Source: AP-15 sp963703855
GTDB lineage: Bacteria > Pseudomonadota > Alphaproteobacteria > ATCC43930 > CGMCC-115725
Direction of reading: 5' to 3'
Length of the DNA: 64,000 nucleotides
Assembly: GCA_963703855.1 (NCBI GenBank)
Contig: CAVPFW010000020.1
Span: 1 to 64,000 of the forward strand
A program made the position numbers and the translations under genes. The notes beneath the pieces were generated by a model. That model was not told the DNA's origin. It worked only from the letters and a program-made list of their open reading frames with translations, and searched no databases. Shown here in pieces: positions 25,299 through 33,279 of this stretch; within the stretch, counting starts at the first letter, position 1, and each line of letters begins with the position of its first letter.

Positions 25299-27179
25299 AT
25301 GCCCGATACGGCGGTCGTTCATACGGAAGCGCGACCCAAGCTCGGCCAGAGCCTGGCCGTCGCGGCGCTGGGCGTCGTCTACGGCGACATCGGTACCTCG
25401 CCGCTCTACACCCTCAAACAATGCTTCGAAAATTCGGCCGTCAGCGAGCAGCGCGTCTATGGCGTGCTCTCGCTGATCGCCTGGGCGTTGACCTTGGTCG
25501 TCACGGTCAAATACGTGCTCGTCCTGATGCGGGCGGACAATCGCGGCGAGGGCGGCATCCTCGCGCTGATGGTCCTCGCGATGCGCGCTGCTTCCGGCCG
25601 GCGTGGCCGTTGGATCATGTGGGCCGGGCTGTTCGGCGCCGCGCTGTTTTACGGCGACGGGGTGATCACACCATCGATTTCAGTCCTGAGCGCGGTCGAG
25701 GGCCTCAAGATAGCAACCCCCGCCCTGGAACCCTATGTGGTGCCGCTGACTTTGCTGCTGCTGGTTGTCCTGTTCATCGTTCAGCGGCGCGGGACGGCCC
25801 TGGTCGGCGGCTATTTCGGCCCGGTGATGATCGTCTGGTTCATTGCGATCGGGCTGCTCGGCGGGTTCGAGATCGCGCGGCGCCCCTCGATCCTCTTGGC
25901 CATCGACCCACGCTATGGTTTCGACCTGCTCCTGCGCCATCCCTGGCGCAGCTTCGTCCTGCTCGGCTCGGTCGTATTGGCGGTGACCGGCGCCGAGGCG
26001 CTTTATGCCGATATGGGGCATTTCGGGCGATCGCCGATCCGCCGCGCCTGGCTGCGCTTTGTCTTCCCGTCGCTGCTGCTCAACTATTTCGGGCAGGGCG
26101 CCCTTCTGCTCGCCAATCCGGCGGCGGTCGAGAACCCGTTCTTTCATCTCGCACCGGATTGGGCGGTCTATCCGCTCGTCGGGCTGGCTTCGACCGCCAC
26201 CGTGATCGCCTCGCAGGCGGTCATTTCGGGCGCGTTCTCGATCACCCGTCAGGCGGTGCAGCTCGGCTATCTGCCGCGCATGCTGGTGCGCCACACCTCG
26301 GAGCAGGAGATCGGCCAGGTCTATGTGCCGGCGATGAACGGCATCCTGTTGGTGGCTGTGGTGGCGACGGTGCTCGGGTTCCGCTCATCGGACGCGCTGG
26401 GCGGCGCCTACGGCGTCGCCGTCACCGGGACCATGACGGTTACGACCGTCCTCGCCTTTATCTATCTACGCTGGGGCGCAGGCTGGCGGCTGTGGCGGCT
26501 GATCCCGCTGTTCGCCTTGTTCCTGTTTGTCGACCTCTCCTTTTTTGGCGCGAATTTGCTGAAGATCATCGAGGGCGGATGGTTCCCGCTCGCCATCGCG
26601 TTTTCGATTTATATCGTGATGATGGCGTGGCTGTGGGGCCGACGGCGCGTCGCGGTGCAGCGGGCCAGCGGCGCCCTGCCCCTGGCGACCCTGATCGACA
26701 ATTTGAAGCCCGACCGGCCGATGCGCGTCCCCGGCACCGCGATCTACATGACCGCTCGGGTCGAGAACGTGCCCGCGGCCCTGCTGCACAACATGAAGCA
26801 CAACAAGGTGCTGCACGAACGCAACGTGCTGATGACCGTGCGCACCGAGGATGTGCCCCGGCTATCTGAGGCCGGGCGGCTGCAGATCGATCATCTGGGG
26901 CATAATTTTCACACCGTGACGATCCGCTACGGCTTCCTCGAGGAGCCCGACATCCCGCGGGCGCTGGCATTGTGCCGGGTCGGCGGGTTTCGCTTCAATC
27001 TGATGGAGACGTCGTTCTTTGTCGGCCGCGAGAAAATCGTCGCCAAGCGCCCGTCCGGCATGTTGCTGCCGTTCAAGAAGCTGTTCATCGTGTTGTCGAA
27101 CGTGGCCCTCGACGCAACGGAGTTTTTCCGGATCCCGGTCAACCGCATCGTCGAGCTGGGCGGCCAGGTCGAGCTGTAA
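25299..27179 (+). CDS. kup: KUP-type potassium:proton symporter
   Basis: A 626-residue inner-membrane K+ uptake protein. The family's most conserved segment, LGVVYGDIGTSPLYTLKQCF, is at residues 24-43; GALFYGDGVITPSISVLSAV-like sequence (here ALFYGDGVITPSISVLSAVE) marks helix 3-4, and GAEALYADMGHFG and ANPFFHLAP-type segments follow. Twelve helices can be counted up to about residue 450, then a cytoplasmic C-terminal domain with TVRTEDVPR and FGVREKIVA-like strands (SFFVGREKIVA). Length is normal. The 259-base leader (25040-25298) has no recognisable ORF or riboswitch. Monocistronic, convergent with the RraA-like gene. Confidence 0.97.
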   Translation: MPDTAVVHTEARPKLGQSLAVAALGVVYGDIGTSPLYTLKQCFENSAVSEQRVYGVLSLIAWALTLVVTVKYVLVLMRADNRGEGGILALMVLAMRAASGRRGRWIMWAGLFGAALFYGDGVITPSISVLSAVEGLKIATPALEPYVVPLTLLLLVVLFIVQRRGTALVGGYFGPVMIVWFIAIGLLGGFEIARRPSILLAIDPRYGFDLLLRHPWRSFVLLGSVVLAVTGAEALYADMGHFGRSPIRRAWLRFVFPSLLLNYFGQGALLLANPAAVENPFFHLAPDWAVYPLVGLASTATVIASQAVISGAFSITRQAVQLGYLPRMLVRHTSEQEIGQVYVPAMNGILLVAVVATVLGFRSSDALGGAYGVAVTGTMTVTTVLAFIYLRWGAGWRLWRLIPLFALFLFVDLSFFGANLLKIIEGGWFPLAIAFSIYIVMMAWLWGRRRVAVQRASGALPLATLIDNLKPDRPMRVPGTAIYMTARVENVPAALLHNMKHNKVLHERNVLMTVRTEDVPRLSEAGRLQIDHLGHNFHTVTIRYGFLEEPDIPRALALCRVGGFRFNLMETSFFVGREKIVAKRPSGMLLPFKKLFIVLSNVALDATEFFRIPVNRIVELGGQVEL

Positions 27180-27214
27180 ACGGGGGAGGAGGCGCATCGC
27201 CCCCCTGCGCCCCT

Positions 27215-27922
27215 TCAGTGGATCTCGTCGACCTCGTCGAAGGCTCGGCGCAGCCGGGCGACCGAAAAGCCCGGCGCCTTGGCCGCATCGATGATGACCT
27301 TTTCGCGGCGGGTCAACAGCGCCACCGCGGCCGGCAATTCCTTGACCGCCTCGGGCGGAACCACGACCGCGCCGTGCCGGTCGGCATGGATCACGTCGTT
27401 GGCCGAGACGGTCATGCCGGCGACGCTGACCGTGCCGCCGAAATCGACCAGATGAACATGCGCATGCGACGGCATGATCGAGCCGGCGAGCACGAAAAAG
27501 CCGGGGGCCATGGCGTCGAGATCGCGCACCGAGCCGTCGGTGACGACGCCGACGCAGCCGAGCCCCTTGTGGACATTGGTCTGCACCTCGCCCCAGAACG
27601 CGCCAAAGCCCTGATCGGGCGCGTCGATGTCCTGGATCACCGCGATGCTCGGCAGCGGCTCAGCCGCGATATGCTCGTAATAGCCGAGCCGCACCTCCTT
27701 GGCCTCGTCGCGGCCGCGCGGATGGGGCTCGCGCGAGCGGATGATCGCGGTGCGGGCGAAGGCGACGACCGGCTTCATTTCGGGAAAGGCGGCGATCAAT
27801 GGCCGGCGGATGAAGCCCATGGCCCGGCGCGCCGGCGCAACGAGCTCGAGCGCGTTGCAGATCGTCGGCGTGTCGAACGCTTTCAAAGCCTCGAGATCGG
27901 CGGGGTCTGGCAGGCGCGGCAT
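27215..27922 (-). CDS. RraA-like protein (HMG/CHA aldolase or oxaloacetate decarboxylase type)
   Basis: A 235-residue protein of the RraA/MenG-like family. The diagnostic active-site segment is GCVGVVTDGSVRDLDAM, where Arg and Asp of the R-D pair bind substrate carboxylates and Mg2+, and upstream lies GxG-type GLGCVG. Family members are aldolases for 4-hydroxy-4-methyl-2-oxoglutarate (aromatic meta-cleavage pathways) or oxaloacetate decarboxylases; true RNase E inhibitors are shorter (about 160 residues). Given the FAH and dioxygenase genes nearby, an aldolase role in catabolism fits. Intact; its start is 105 bases from the divergent VOC gene. Confidence 0.85.
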   Translation of the reverse strand: MPRLPDPADLEALKAFDTPTICNALELVAPARRAMGFIRRPLIAAFPEMKPVVAFARTAIIRSREPHPRGRDEAKEVRLGYYEHIAAEPLPSIAVIQDIDAPDQGFGAFWGEVQTNVHKGLGCVGVVTDGSVRDLDAMAPGFFVLAGSIMPSHAHVHLVDFGGTVSVAGMTVSANDVIHADRHGAVVVPPEAVKELPAAVALLTRREKVIIDAAKAPGFSVARLRRAFDEVDEIH

Positions 27923-28027
27923 AAGGGCCTCCTCCGGCTGCGGATTGTCGGGGCCCAGGCTTTATTGGAGAATGGCCGGCGCCATCAAGGCTTTTTCGCC
28001 GGGACGCAAAATTCGAGGAGGACGCGA

Positions 28028-28603
28028 ATGGGCGACTACGATCCCGAGCGGGTCAAAAAGCTCGAACGGCCGCACGGCCTGCCGTTCCGCATCGGCAAAT
28101 TGGGTCACGTCGTTCTCAACGTCCGTGATGTCGAGCGCTCCGCCCGTTTCTACACCGAGGTGCTGGGATTTCAGATCTCCGACGTCTACCCCGAGGAGAT
28201 GATACCGGGAGGCATGGTCTTTCTGCGCTGCAACCCGGACCACCACGGTGTCGCCCTGGTCGGCTCGATGACCACCGAGGCTCCCAATGTCGAGCTCAAT
28301 CACATCGCCTTCGAGGTCGCGACCCTCGACGAGGTGGTGCGGGCGCGCGACCATCTGCGCCGGCATGGGGTCAAGATCGATTTCGAGGGCCGCCGCCGCG
28401 CCGGCTGCCAGCTCGCTGTCGAGTTCCGCGATCCCGACAACCACCGGCTGGAGATCTATTGGGGCATCGACCAGTTCGGCAGCGACGGCCGGGCGCGCCC
28501 CGCCGCCGAGTGGAAGGGCATGCCGAGCCTCGAAGCGGCGCTCGCCGACCCGGTGCGCGGCCAGGACACGACCCTGCACGACCCTTCGCTGCGCAACGGC
28601 TGA
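28028..28603 (+). CDS. VOC/glyoxalase-fold dioxygenase-like protein
   Basis: A 191-residue protein with two beta-alpha-beta-beta-beta units forming one vicinal-oxygen-chelate domain: KLGHVVLNVRDVERSARFYT (metal ligand His in GHVV), NVELNHIAFEVATLDEVVRA (second His) and EFRDPDNHRLEIYWG (Glu ligand). This H-H-E set is the one used by extradiol dioxygenases of type I. The C-terminal 40 residues are extra. ATG at 28028 with GAGGAGG upstream. It may cleave or rearrange a catechol-like compound; substrate unknown. It stands beside RraA-like and folB genes on the same strand as the latter. Confidence 0.85.
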   Translation: MGDYDPERVKKLERPHGLPFRIGKLGHVVLNVRDVERSARFYTEVLGFQISDVYPEEMIPGGMVFLRCNPDHHGVALVGSMTTEAPNVELNHIAFEVATLDEVVRARDHLRRHGVKIDFEGRRRAGCQLAVEFRDPDNHRLEIYWGIDQFGSDGRARPAAEWKGMPSLEAALADPVRGQDTTLHDPSLRNG

Positions 28604-28666
28604 GCGGATTGCCGCGGGAGACGGGAAGGCATTGCCACGCTCGGTCGCGCTCGGGCATGGTGGGGG

Positions 28667-29071
28667 ATGATCGAGGGCTCCTCGGCCGCGACCGGCGCCG
28701 GCTACACCGTCACGGTGCACGGTCTCGTCCTGATGTGCAGCATCGGCATCCGCCGGCGCGAACGCGAGCACAAGCAGCGGGTGCGCGTGTCGGTGGACCT
28801 GACTTCGACGCCGTCGGCTGCCGTCCCCGGCGAAGACCGCCGCCGCATCATCAATTACGAGAAGATCGTCGCCGCCATCCGGGAGATTGCCGGATCGGGC
28901 CATATCGATCTGTGCGAGGGTTTCGCCGAGCGGATCTGCACGGCCTGCTTTGCCGATCCGCGGGTCGAGCGGGTCAGGGCGGCGGTCGAAAAGCTCGACG
29001 TGTTCCCCGATGTCGAGGGCGTCGGCGCGATCCTGGAGCGCACCCGCCCGGCGCAGCCCGGCCGCGGCTGA
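28667..29071 (+). CDS. folB: Dihydroneopterin aldolase
   Basis: A 134-residue FolB that cleaves dihydroneopterin to 6-hydroxymethyl-dihydropterin and glycolaldehyde in folate synthesis. Family motifs: MCSIGIRRREREHKQRVRV (the IGV..ErE.KQ segment), NYEKIVAAIREIA with the active-site Tyr, CEGFAERI with the Glu, and VEKLDVFPD with the catalytic Lys (the family usually has KP where this has KL). The folP gene starts 4 bases later, so the two are cotranscribed. The middle step enzyme FolK is not in the window. Length typical. Confidence 0.88.
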   Translation: MIEGSSAATGAGYTVTVHGLVLMCSIGIRRREREHKQRVRVSVDLTSTPSAAVPGEDRRRIINYEKIVAAIREIAGSGHIDLCEGFAERICTACFADPRVERVRAAVEKLDVFPDVEGVGAILERTRPAQPGRG

Positions 29072-29074
29072 GCG

Positions 29075-29917
29075 GTGCCGCCGCCGACCATCCTCGGCAT
29101 CGTCAACCTGACCGAGGATTCGTTCTCCGACGGCGGCCGCTTTCTCGACGGCGCCGCGGCGCTCGCCCATGCCCGCGCGCTGGTTGCAGGCGGGGCGCAG
29201 ATCATCGACCTCGGCGCCGCCGCCAGCAACGTCGACGCCAAGCCGGTCGCCGCCGCCGAGGAGATCCGCCGCCTCGCCCCGCTGATGGCCGCGCTTGCGG
29301 GCGACGGCACGCCGGTTTCGGTCGACAGCTTCGAGCCCGAGGTGCAGCGTTTCGCGATCGCCCGCGGCGCGGCTTTCCTGAACGACATCCAGGGATTTCC
29401 CGACCCGTCCCTCTATCCCGAGCTGGCTGCCGCCGATTGCCGGCTCGTCGTCATGCACGCCGTGCACGGGCGCGGCCGAGCGCAGCGGGTGGAGCTGACC
29501 GCGGACGAGGTGTGGGACCGCATTCACGCCTTCTTTGCCGACCGTGTGGCGGCGCTCGAACGCGCCGGGGTCGCGCGCGAGCGGCTGATCCTCGATCCCG
29601 GCATGGGCTTTTTCCTGAGCAGCCGGCCCGAAGCCTCGCTGCGCGTATTGGCCGGGCTCGACCGGCTCAAAGCCGCGTTCGGCTTGCCGGTGCTGGTCTC
29701 GGTCTCGCGCAAATCCTTTCTGCGCGCCGTCGCCGGCCGGTCGACCGCGGCCGAACTCGGCGCTGCGACCTTGGCGGCCGAGCTTTACGCGGCCGCGCAA
29801 GGCACGGACTACATCCGCACGCACGACCCGCGGGCGCTCGCTGACGGGCTCAGGGTCACGGCGGCGCTGCGCGCCCAACACACGGAAGGGAACGGAATGC
29901 CCGTGAGCCAAAGATAA
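29075..29917 (+). CDS. folP: Dihydropteroate synthase-family pterin-binding enzyme, divergent clade
   Basis: A 280-residue TIM-barrel protein that would join pterin pyrophosphate and p-aminobenzoate. GIVNLTEDSFSDGGRFLD is the loop 1 signature, with Glu replacing the usual Pro in NVTPDSFSDGG. Loop 2, usually DIGGESTRPGA, reads DLGAAASNVDAKPV, so the Thr-Arg pair that shapes the pABA and sulfonamide site is absent. VDSFEPEVQRFAI and LILDPGMGFFLSS are the later pterin-binding strands; SVSRKSFL supplies the conserved Lys/Arg loop. GTG start, 4 bases after folB. I recall a FolP clade with this loop in other Gram-negatives; the exact reaction should be treated as unproven. Confidence 0.8.
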   Translation: MPPPTILGIVNLTEDSFSDGGRFLDGAAALAHARALVAGGAQIIDLGAAASNVDAKPVAAAEEIRRLAPLMAALAGDGTPVSVDSFEPEVQRFAIARGAAFLNDIQGFPDPSLYPELAAADCRLVVMHAVHGRGRAQRVELTADEVWDRIHAFFADRVAALERAGVARERLILDPGMGFFLSSRPEASLRVLAGLDRLKAAFGLPVLVSVSRKSFLRAVAGRSTAAELGAATLAAELYAAAQGTDYIRTHDPRALADGLRVTAALRAQHTEGNGMPVSQR

Positions 29918-29997
29918 AAGAATCCAATCGCCATCAATATCAATATTAGAAGTTTAAGTATATCGGCTGCCGAAATAAAATAATACTCGATCGTCAT
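29809..29997 (-). CDS. Possible small membrane protein in an AT-rich patch
   Basis: A frame of 62 codons starting at 29997 reads MTIEYYFISAADILKLLILI LMAI-like hydrophobic sequence over its first 35 codons, i.e. one transmembrane helix, then becomes Ser/Arg-rich where it runs antisense through the folP 3' end. The first half lies in an 80-base stretch that is strikingly AT-rich (29920-30000), unlike all flanking DNA. No convincing ribosome site. Either a gene relic whose tail is accidental or no gene at all. Confidence 0.25.
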   Translation of the reverse strand: MTIEYYFISAADILKLLILILMAIGFFYLWLTGIPFPSVCWARSAAVTLSPSASARGSCVRM

Positions 29998-30199
29998 TTC
30001 ATTGGCAAGCCTTTGACGGACAAATCACCCCCTCCTCTCGTCACACCGGCCCCCGGGTTCGGCCTTCGGCCGGCCAACTGCCGGACCCGTGGGCCGGGAC
30101 GACGAAAATGGAGGATGCCGGATTGCTGCTGATGAAAACATGGACAAACGGGCATTTGCGGTCGAGCAGCCACGCTGCGGGTCGAAGGGAGCCTCCATG

Positions 30200-30421
30200 C
30201 TACGGCGACGGCGGCAACGGCGTTTGCTGGACCGGCCCGTTCGGGGTCTCCAGCGGCGGCGGAGCGGGGTAGGGATAGGGCGGGCGGTAAGGATAGGGGT
30301 AGGGGGCCGGCGGATATGGATAGTAGCCGCCAGTATAGGGGTCATAGTAGCACCCGGACAATATGCCCGCGCTCGCCAGTACGATCAGCATCGCCTGCCG
30401 CAGTCGACGACGTACCATCAC
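30200..30421 (-). CDS. Small Tyr/Pro-rich lipoprotein
   Basis: A 73-residue predicted lipoprotein. The signal peptide (MMVRRRLRQAMLIVLASAG) ends in the lipobox ILSGC, so the mature N-terminal Cys at 24 would be lipidated. The mature part is nearly all Tyr, Pro and a few polar residues (YDPYTGGYYPYPPAPYPYPY), which suggests an extended, unstructured chain. Its stop is at 30200 and the enoyl-CoA hydratase lies 6 bases upstream of its ATG on the same strand, so they may be cotranscribed, though the pairing is probably incidental. Function unknown. Confidence 0.65.
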   Translation of the reverse strand: MMVRRRLRQAMLIVLASAGILSGCYYDPYTGGYYPYPPAPYPYPYRPPYPYPAPPPLETPNGPVQQTPLPPSP

Positions 30422-30427
30422 GCAACC

Positions 30428-31225
30428 TCATCCCTGTCCAGTAAAGTTTGGCCTGCGTTTTTCGAGAAAGGCGCGGACACCTTCGACAAAATCTGCGGTC
30501 GCCGCGCACGCGGCGAAATTTTCCGCCTCGTGCTTCAATTGCGCGTCGAGCAGCTGGCCGACCGAGGCTTGGAGCAGCGCCTTGCCCCTGGCATAGGCCT
30601 GGGTCGGCCCGCAGGCGAGCCGGGCGGCCAGCGCACCCGCCTCGTCGGTGAGCGCGGCTGCTGCGACCACGTGATTGACGAGGCCCAGCTCCAGCGCCTG
30701 TCGCGCGTCGAAACGCTCGCCGAGAAACATCAGCTCGGCCGCCCGCTTCAGCCCGACGGTGCGCGGCAAGGTCATCGTCATCCCGCCATCCGGGCTGGTC
30801 CCGAGCTGAATGTAGCCGGAGGCGAAGACCGCGTCCTCGGCCGCGATCGCCAGGTCCGCGGCGAGCACGAGGCTCAGCCCGAAACCGGCGGCGGCGCCTC
30901 GAACCGCGGCCACGACCGGCTTTGGCATATCGCGCAATCGCATCAGCAATGGGTGAAGCCCGTCGACGATCTGATAAAGGGCTTTGCGCCGGTCCTCAGC
31001 CGAGAGGCGGATCAGCTCCCCAAACATCCGGATATCGCCGCCGGCGCAGAAATGAGCGCCCTCGCCGCGCAGCAGCACCGCCCGGGCGGTCTTGTCCTCG
31101 GCGGCTTCGGCGGCGGCGGCGGCGAGCGCGGCGATGGTCTCGCGGTCGACGGCGTTGAGCACCTCCGGCCGGTTGAGAATGATCTCCAGCACCGCCCCAT
31201 GTCGCTCGACGATCACGTTCGGCAT
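30428..31225 (-). CDS. Enoyl-CoA hydratase/isomerase (crotonase) family, PaaG-like
   Basis: A 265-residue crotonase. The oxyanion-hole segments are HFCAGGDIRMF (first) and VRGAAAGFGLSLVLAADL (second). In hydratases the catalytic Glu lies in the segment here written IQLGTSPDGGMTMTLPRTV, with Asp at the position used by PaaG-type isomerases and one of the two hydratase Glu residues missing; so ring-opening/isomerase or other crotonase chemistry on an acyl-CoA is more likely than plain hydration. Divergent from the amidohydrolase gene (59 bases). Intact, normal length. Confidence 0.88.
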   Translation of the reverse strand: MPNVIVERHGAVLEIILNRPEVLNAVDRETIAALAAAAAEAAEDKTARAVLLRGEGAHFCAGGDIRMFGELIRLSAEDRRKALYQIVDGLHPLLMRLRDMPKPVVAAVRGAAAGFGLSLVLAADLAIAAEDAVFASGYIQLGTSPDGGMTMTLPRTVGLKRAAELMFLGERFDARQALELGLVNHVVAAAALTDEAGALAARLACGPTQAYARGKALLQASVGQLLDAQLKHEAENFAACAATADFVEGVRAFLEKRRPNFTGQG

Positions 31226-31284
31226 CGCTCGGCTCCCGGTCCGCTTGGGCTTATCATGCGAGGTCGCTTGGGGGAGAGGATAGC

Positions 31285-32784
31285 ATGACCCATACGATCC
31301 TGCGCGGCGGCCGGGTCCTCGACATCGCCGCCGGCACGGCCGAGCCCGCCGACATCCTGATCGAGGGCGACACGATCCTCGAGATCGGCCCGCCCGGCTG
31401 CCCCGCGCCCGAGGGTGCCGCCGAGATCTCGGCGGCGCGCCGGCTGCTGCACCCCGGTCTCGTCAACGCGCATACCCACGGCCACGGCAACCTCGCCAAG
31501 GGAATGGGCGACCGCTGGACCTTGGAATTGCTGCTGACCGCGGCGCCCTGGATCACCGGCAACCGCAGTCTCGACGACCGCTACCTGTCGACCCTGCTCG
31601 GCGCGGTCGAAATGGTCATCAAGGGCTGCACCGCCTGCTATGATTTGTCGTTCGAATGGCCGCTGCCGACCGCCGAGGGGCTGGCGCTGGCAGCCCAAGC
31701 CTATGCCGATGTCGGCATGCGTGCGGTGGTCGCGCCGATGGTCGCCGACCGCAGCTTCTACGAGGCGATCCCAGGCCTGATCGAAGCGATGCCGGCGACG
31801 CTGCAGGCGCGCGTCGCCGAGCTGCGTCTGCCGCCTGCCGAGGCGACCCTGGCGGCGATGCGCGCGGCACTCGCCGGCTGGCCCCTCGACCGCGACCAGG
31901 TGTGTCCGGCCGTCGCGCCGACGATCCCGCATCACTGCTCGGACGGGTTCATCCTCGGCTGCGCCCAGTTGGCGCGCGAGTTCGATGTCGGGCTGCACAG
32001 CCATGTCGCCGAGTCGAAGGTGCAGGCGGTGACCGGCATCCGGCTCTATGGCCGCACCCAGACCGCGCATCTCGATGGGCTCGGCGTGCTCGGCCCGCGG
32101 TTCACGGTGGCCCACGGCGTGTGGCTCGACAATGACGACATGGCCCGGCTCGGCGACCACGGCGCCTCGGTCGCGCACAACCCCGGCAGCAACATGCGCC
32201 TGGGCGGCGGGCTTGCGGATACGCGGGCGATGCTCGAGCGGGGGGTCAACCTCGGGATCGGCACCGATGGCGCCAACTGCTCGGACAATCAGAACATGTA
32301 CGAGGCGATGCGGCTCGCCTCGTTCGTCGCGAAGGTGCGGGGGCCCGATTGGCGGCGGTGGCTCTCGACCCGCGAGGCGGCGCTGGCGGCGACCGAGGGC
32401 GGCGCCCGGGCGCTGGGCTTCGCCGGCCGGATCGGCCGGCTGATGCCCGGCTGCAAGGCCGACATCGTGATGCTCGACCTCGACCACCCGAATTGGCTGC
32501 CGTTTAACGACCCGGTCAACCAGCTCGTCCACACCGAGGACGGCACCGCGGTCGCCAGCGTGATGATCGGCGGCCGGCTGGTGGTCGACAACCGGCGGCT
32601 CGTGACCGTCGATCTCGAGCGCCTGCGCGAACGGGTCGACGCGGCGCGCGACCGGCTCGCCGCCGCCAACGCCGACAACCGGCGCCTCTACGAAGCGCTC
32701 GAGCCGGTGGTCGGCAGCCACTGCCCCGGCCTCGCCCGCGCCCCCTATCACATCGACCGCTACGGCGCGCGGCTCGATTGCTGA
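31285..32784 (+). CDS. Metal-dependent amidohydrolase (AtzB/TrzN/SsnA type)
   Basis: A 499-residue cytoplasmic amidohydrolase of the deaminase/chlorohydrolase group. Metal ligands are in the usual order: LVNAHTHGHGN (HxH, near residue 63), then HSHVAESK, VAHGVWL and GTDGANCSDNQN (the Asp). The group deaminates or dechlorinates N-heterocycles (8-oxoguanine, cytosine, s-triazines); the substrate cannot be told from the sequence. LMPGCKADIVMLDL is the C-terminal beta-sandwich closing strand. It starts 17 bases after GGGGAGAGGATAGC, a fair ribosome site, and ends at a convergent DUF1640 gene. Length typical (about 450-500). Confidence 0.88.
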   Translation: MTHTILRGGRVLDIAAGTAEPADILIEGDTILEIGPPGCPAPEGAAEISAARRLLHPGLVNAHTHGHGNLAKGMGDRWTLELLLTAAPWITGNRSLDDRYLSTLLGAVEMVIKGCTACYDLSFEWPLPTAEGLALAAQAYADVGMRAVVAPMVADRSFYEAIPGLIEAMPATLQARVAELRLPPAEATLAAMRAALAGWPLDRDQVCPAVAPTIPHHCSDGFILGCAQLAREFDVGLHSHVAESKVQAVTGIRLYGRTQTAHLDGLGVLGPRFTVAHGVWLDNDDMARLGDHGASVAHNPGSNMRLGGGLADTRAMLERGVNLGIGTDGANCSDNQNMYEAMRLASFVAKVRGPDWRRWLSTREAALAATEGGARALGFAGRIGRLMPGCKADIVMLDLDHPNWLPFNDPVNQLVHTEDGTAVASVMIGGRLVVDNRRLVTVDLERLRERVDAARDRLAAANADNRRLYEALEPVVGSHCPGLARAPYHIDRYGARLDC

Positions 32785-33170
32785 TCAGTGGCCCAAGATC
32801 CGCACCAGCGCCGGCATCGCCCCGATGATGGTCATGACGTTGATGACGATGGCGCCGGCGATCATCCCGAACATCCATTTGAGGATGTCGGCCTTGGTTT
32901 CCGCCAGGCCCGTCCTGAGCTCGGCGATTTCCTGGCGGAGCTCGGCCTGAGCTCGGCGATTTCGCGCTGGAGCTCGGCCCTGAACTCGGCGATTTCGCGG
33001 CGGAGGACGGCCTTGACCTGAGCAAGATCCGCCTTGCTCGCCAGCGTGCTGAAATCCGCATCGCGCGCGACCTTGAGCAGCGCGGTGACGGCCTCGGGCT
33101 GCGGTTCCGGCATGCCGGCGGCAGTCAGGGTCTTGACCGAGGAATGGGTGTCGAAGGCGGCGCCGCTCAT
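32785..33170 (-). pseudogene. DUF1640 (CCDC90/MCUR1-like) coiled-coil membrane protein, frameshifted
   Basis: Start MSGAAFDTHSSVKTLTAAGM, then a helical region (LLKVARDADFSTLASKADLA), a heptad-type coiled coil (REIAEFRAELQREIAELR) and, after a frameshift at about 32945, AETKADILKWMFGMIAGAIV with a final transmembrane helix ending VRILGH and TGA at 32785. This is the plan of the family that includes the mitochondrial calcium-uniporter regulator MCUR1. The frameshift falls inside a 33-base near-repeat coding the coil, where one copy has 32 bases, so slippage in replication or a sequencing error are both plausible. Repaired length is about 128 residues. It ends one base after the amidohydrolase stop, convergent. 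Confidence 0.8.
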
Positions 33171-33279
33171 CTGCGCAAATTCGGGTTCGGTGCCGCCGGT
33201 GTCAACCTTGCGACCGGCTTGGCGACCGGCGGGTCGGCAGAGGAGAGCCATGGACGAGCTGCGCTGGTCGTCCGCCCGC

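Noticed and set aside
27962..29911. 649-codon frame antisense to VOC, folB and folP
   Set aside because: Crosses three recognisable genes on the opposite strand and shows only shadow composition.
31213..32751. 512-codon frame antisense to the amidohydrolase
   Set aside because: Mirror of a well-supported gene; no domain seen.
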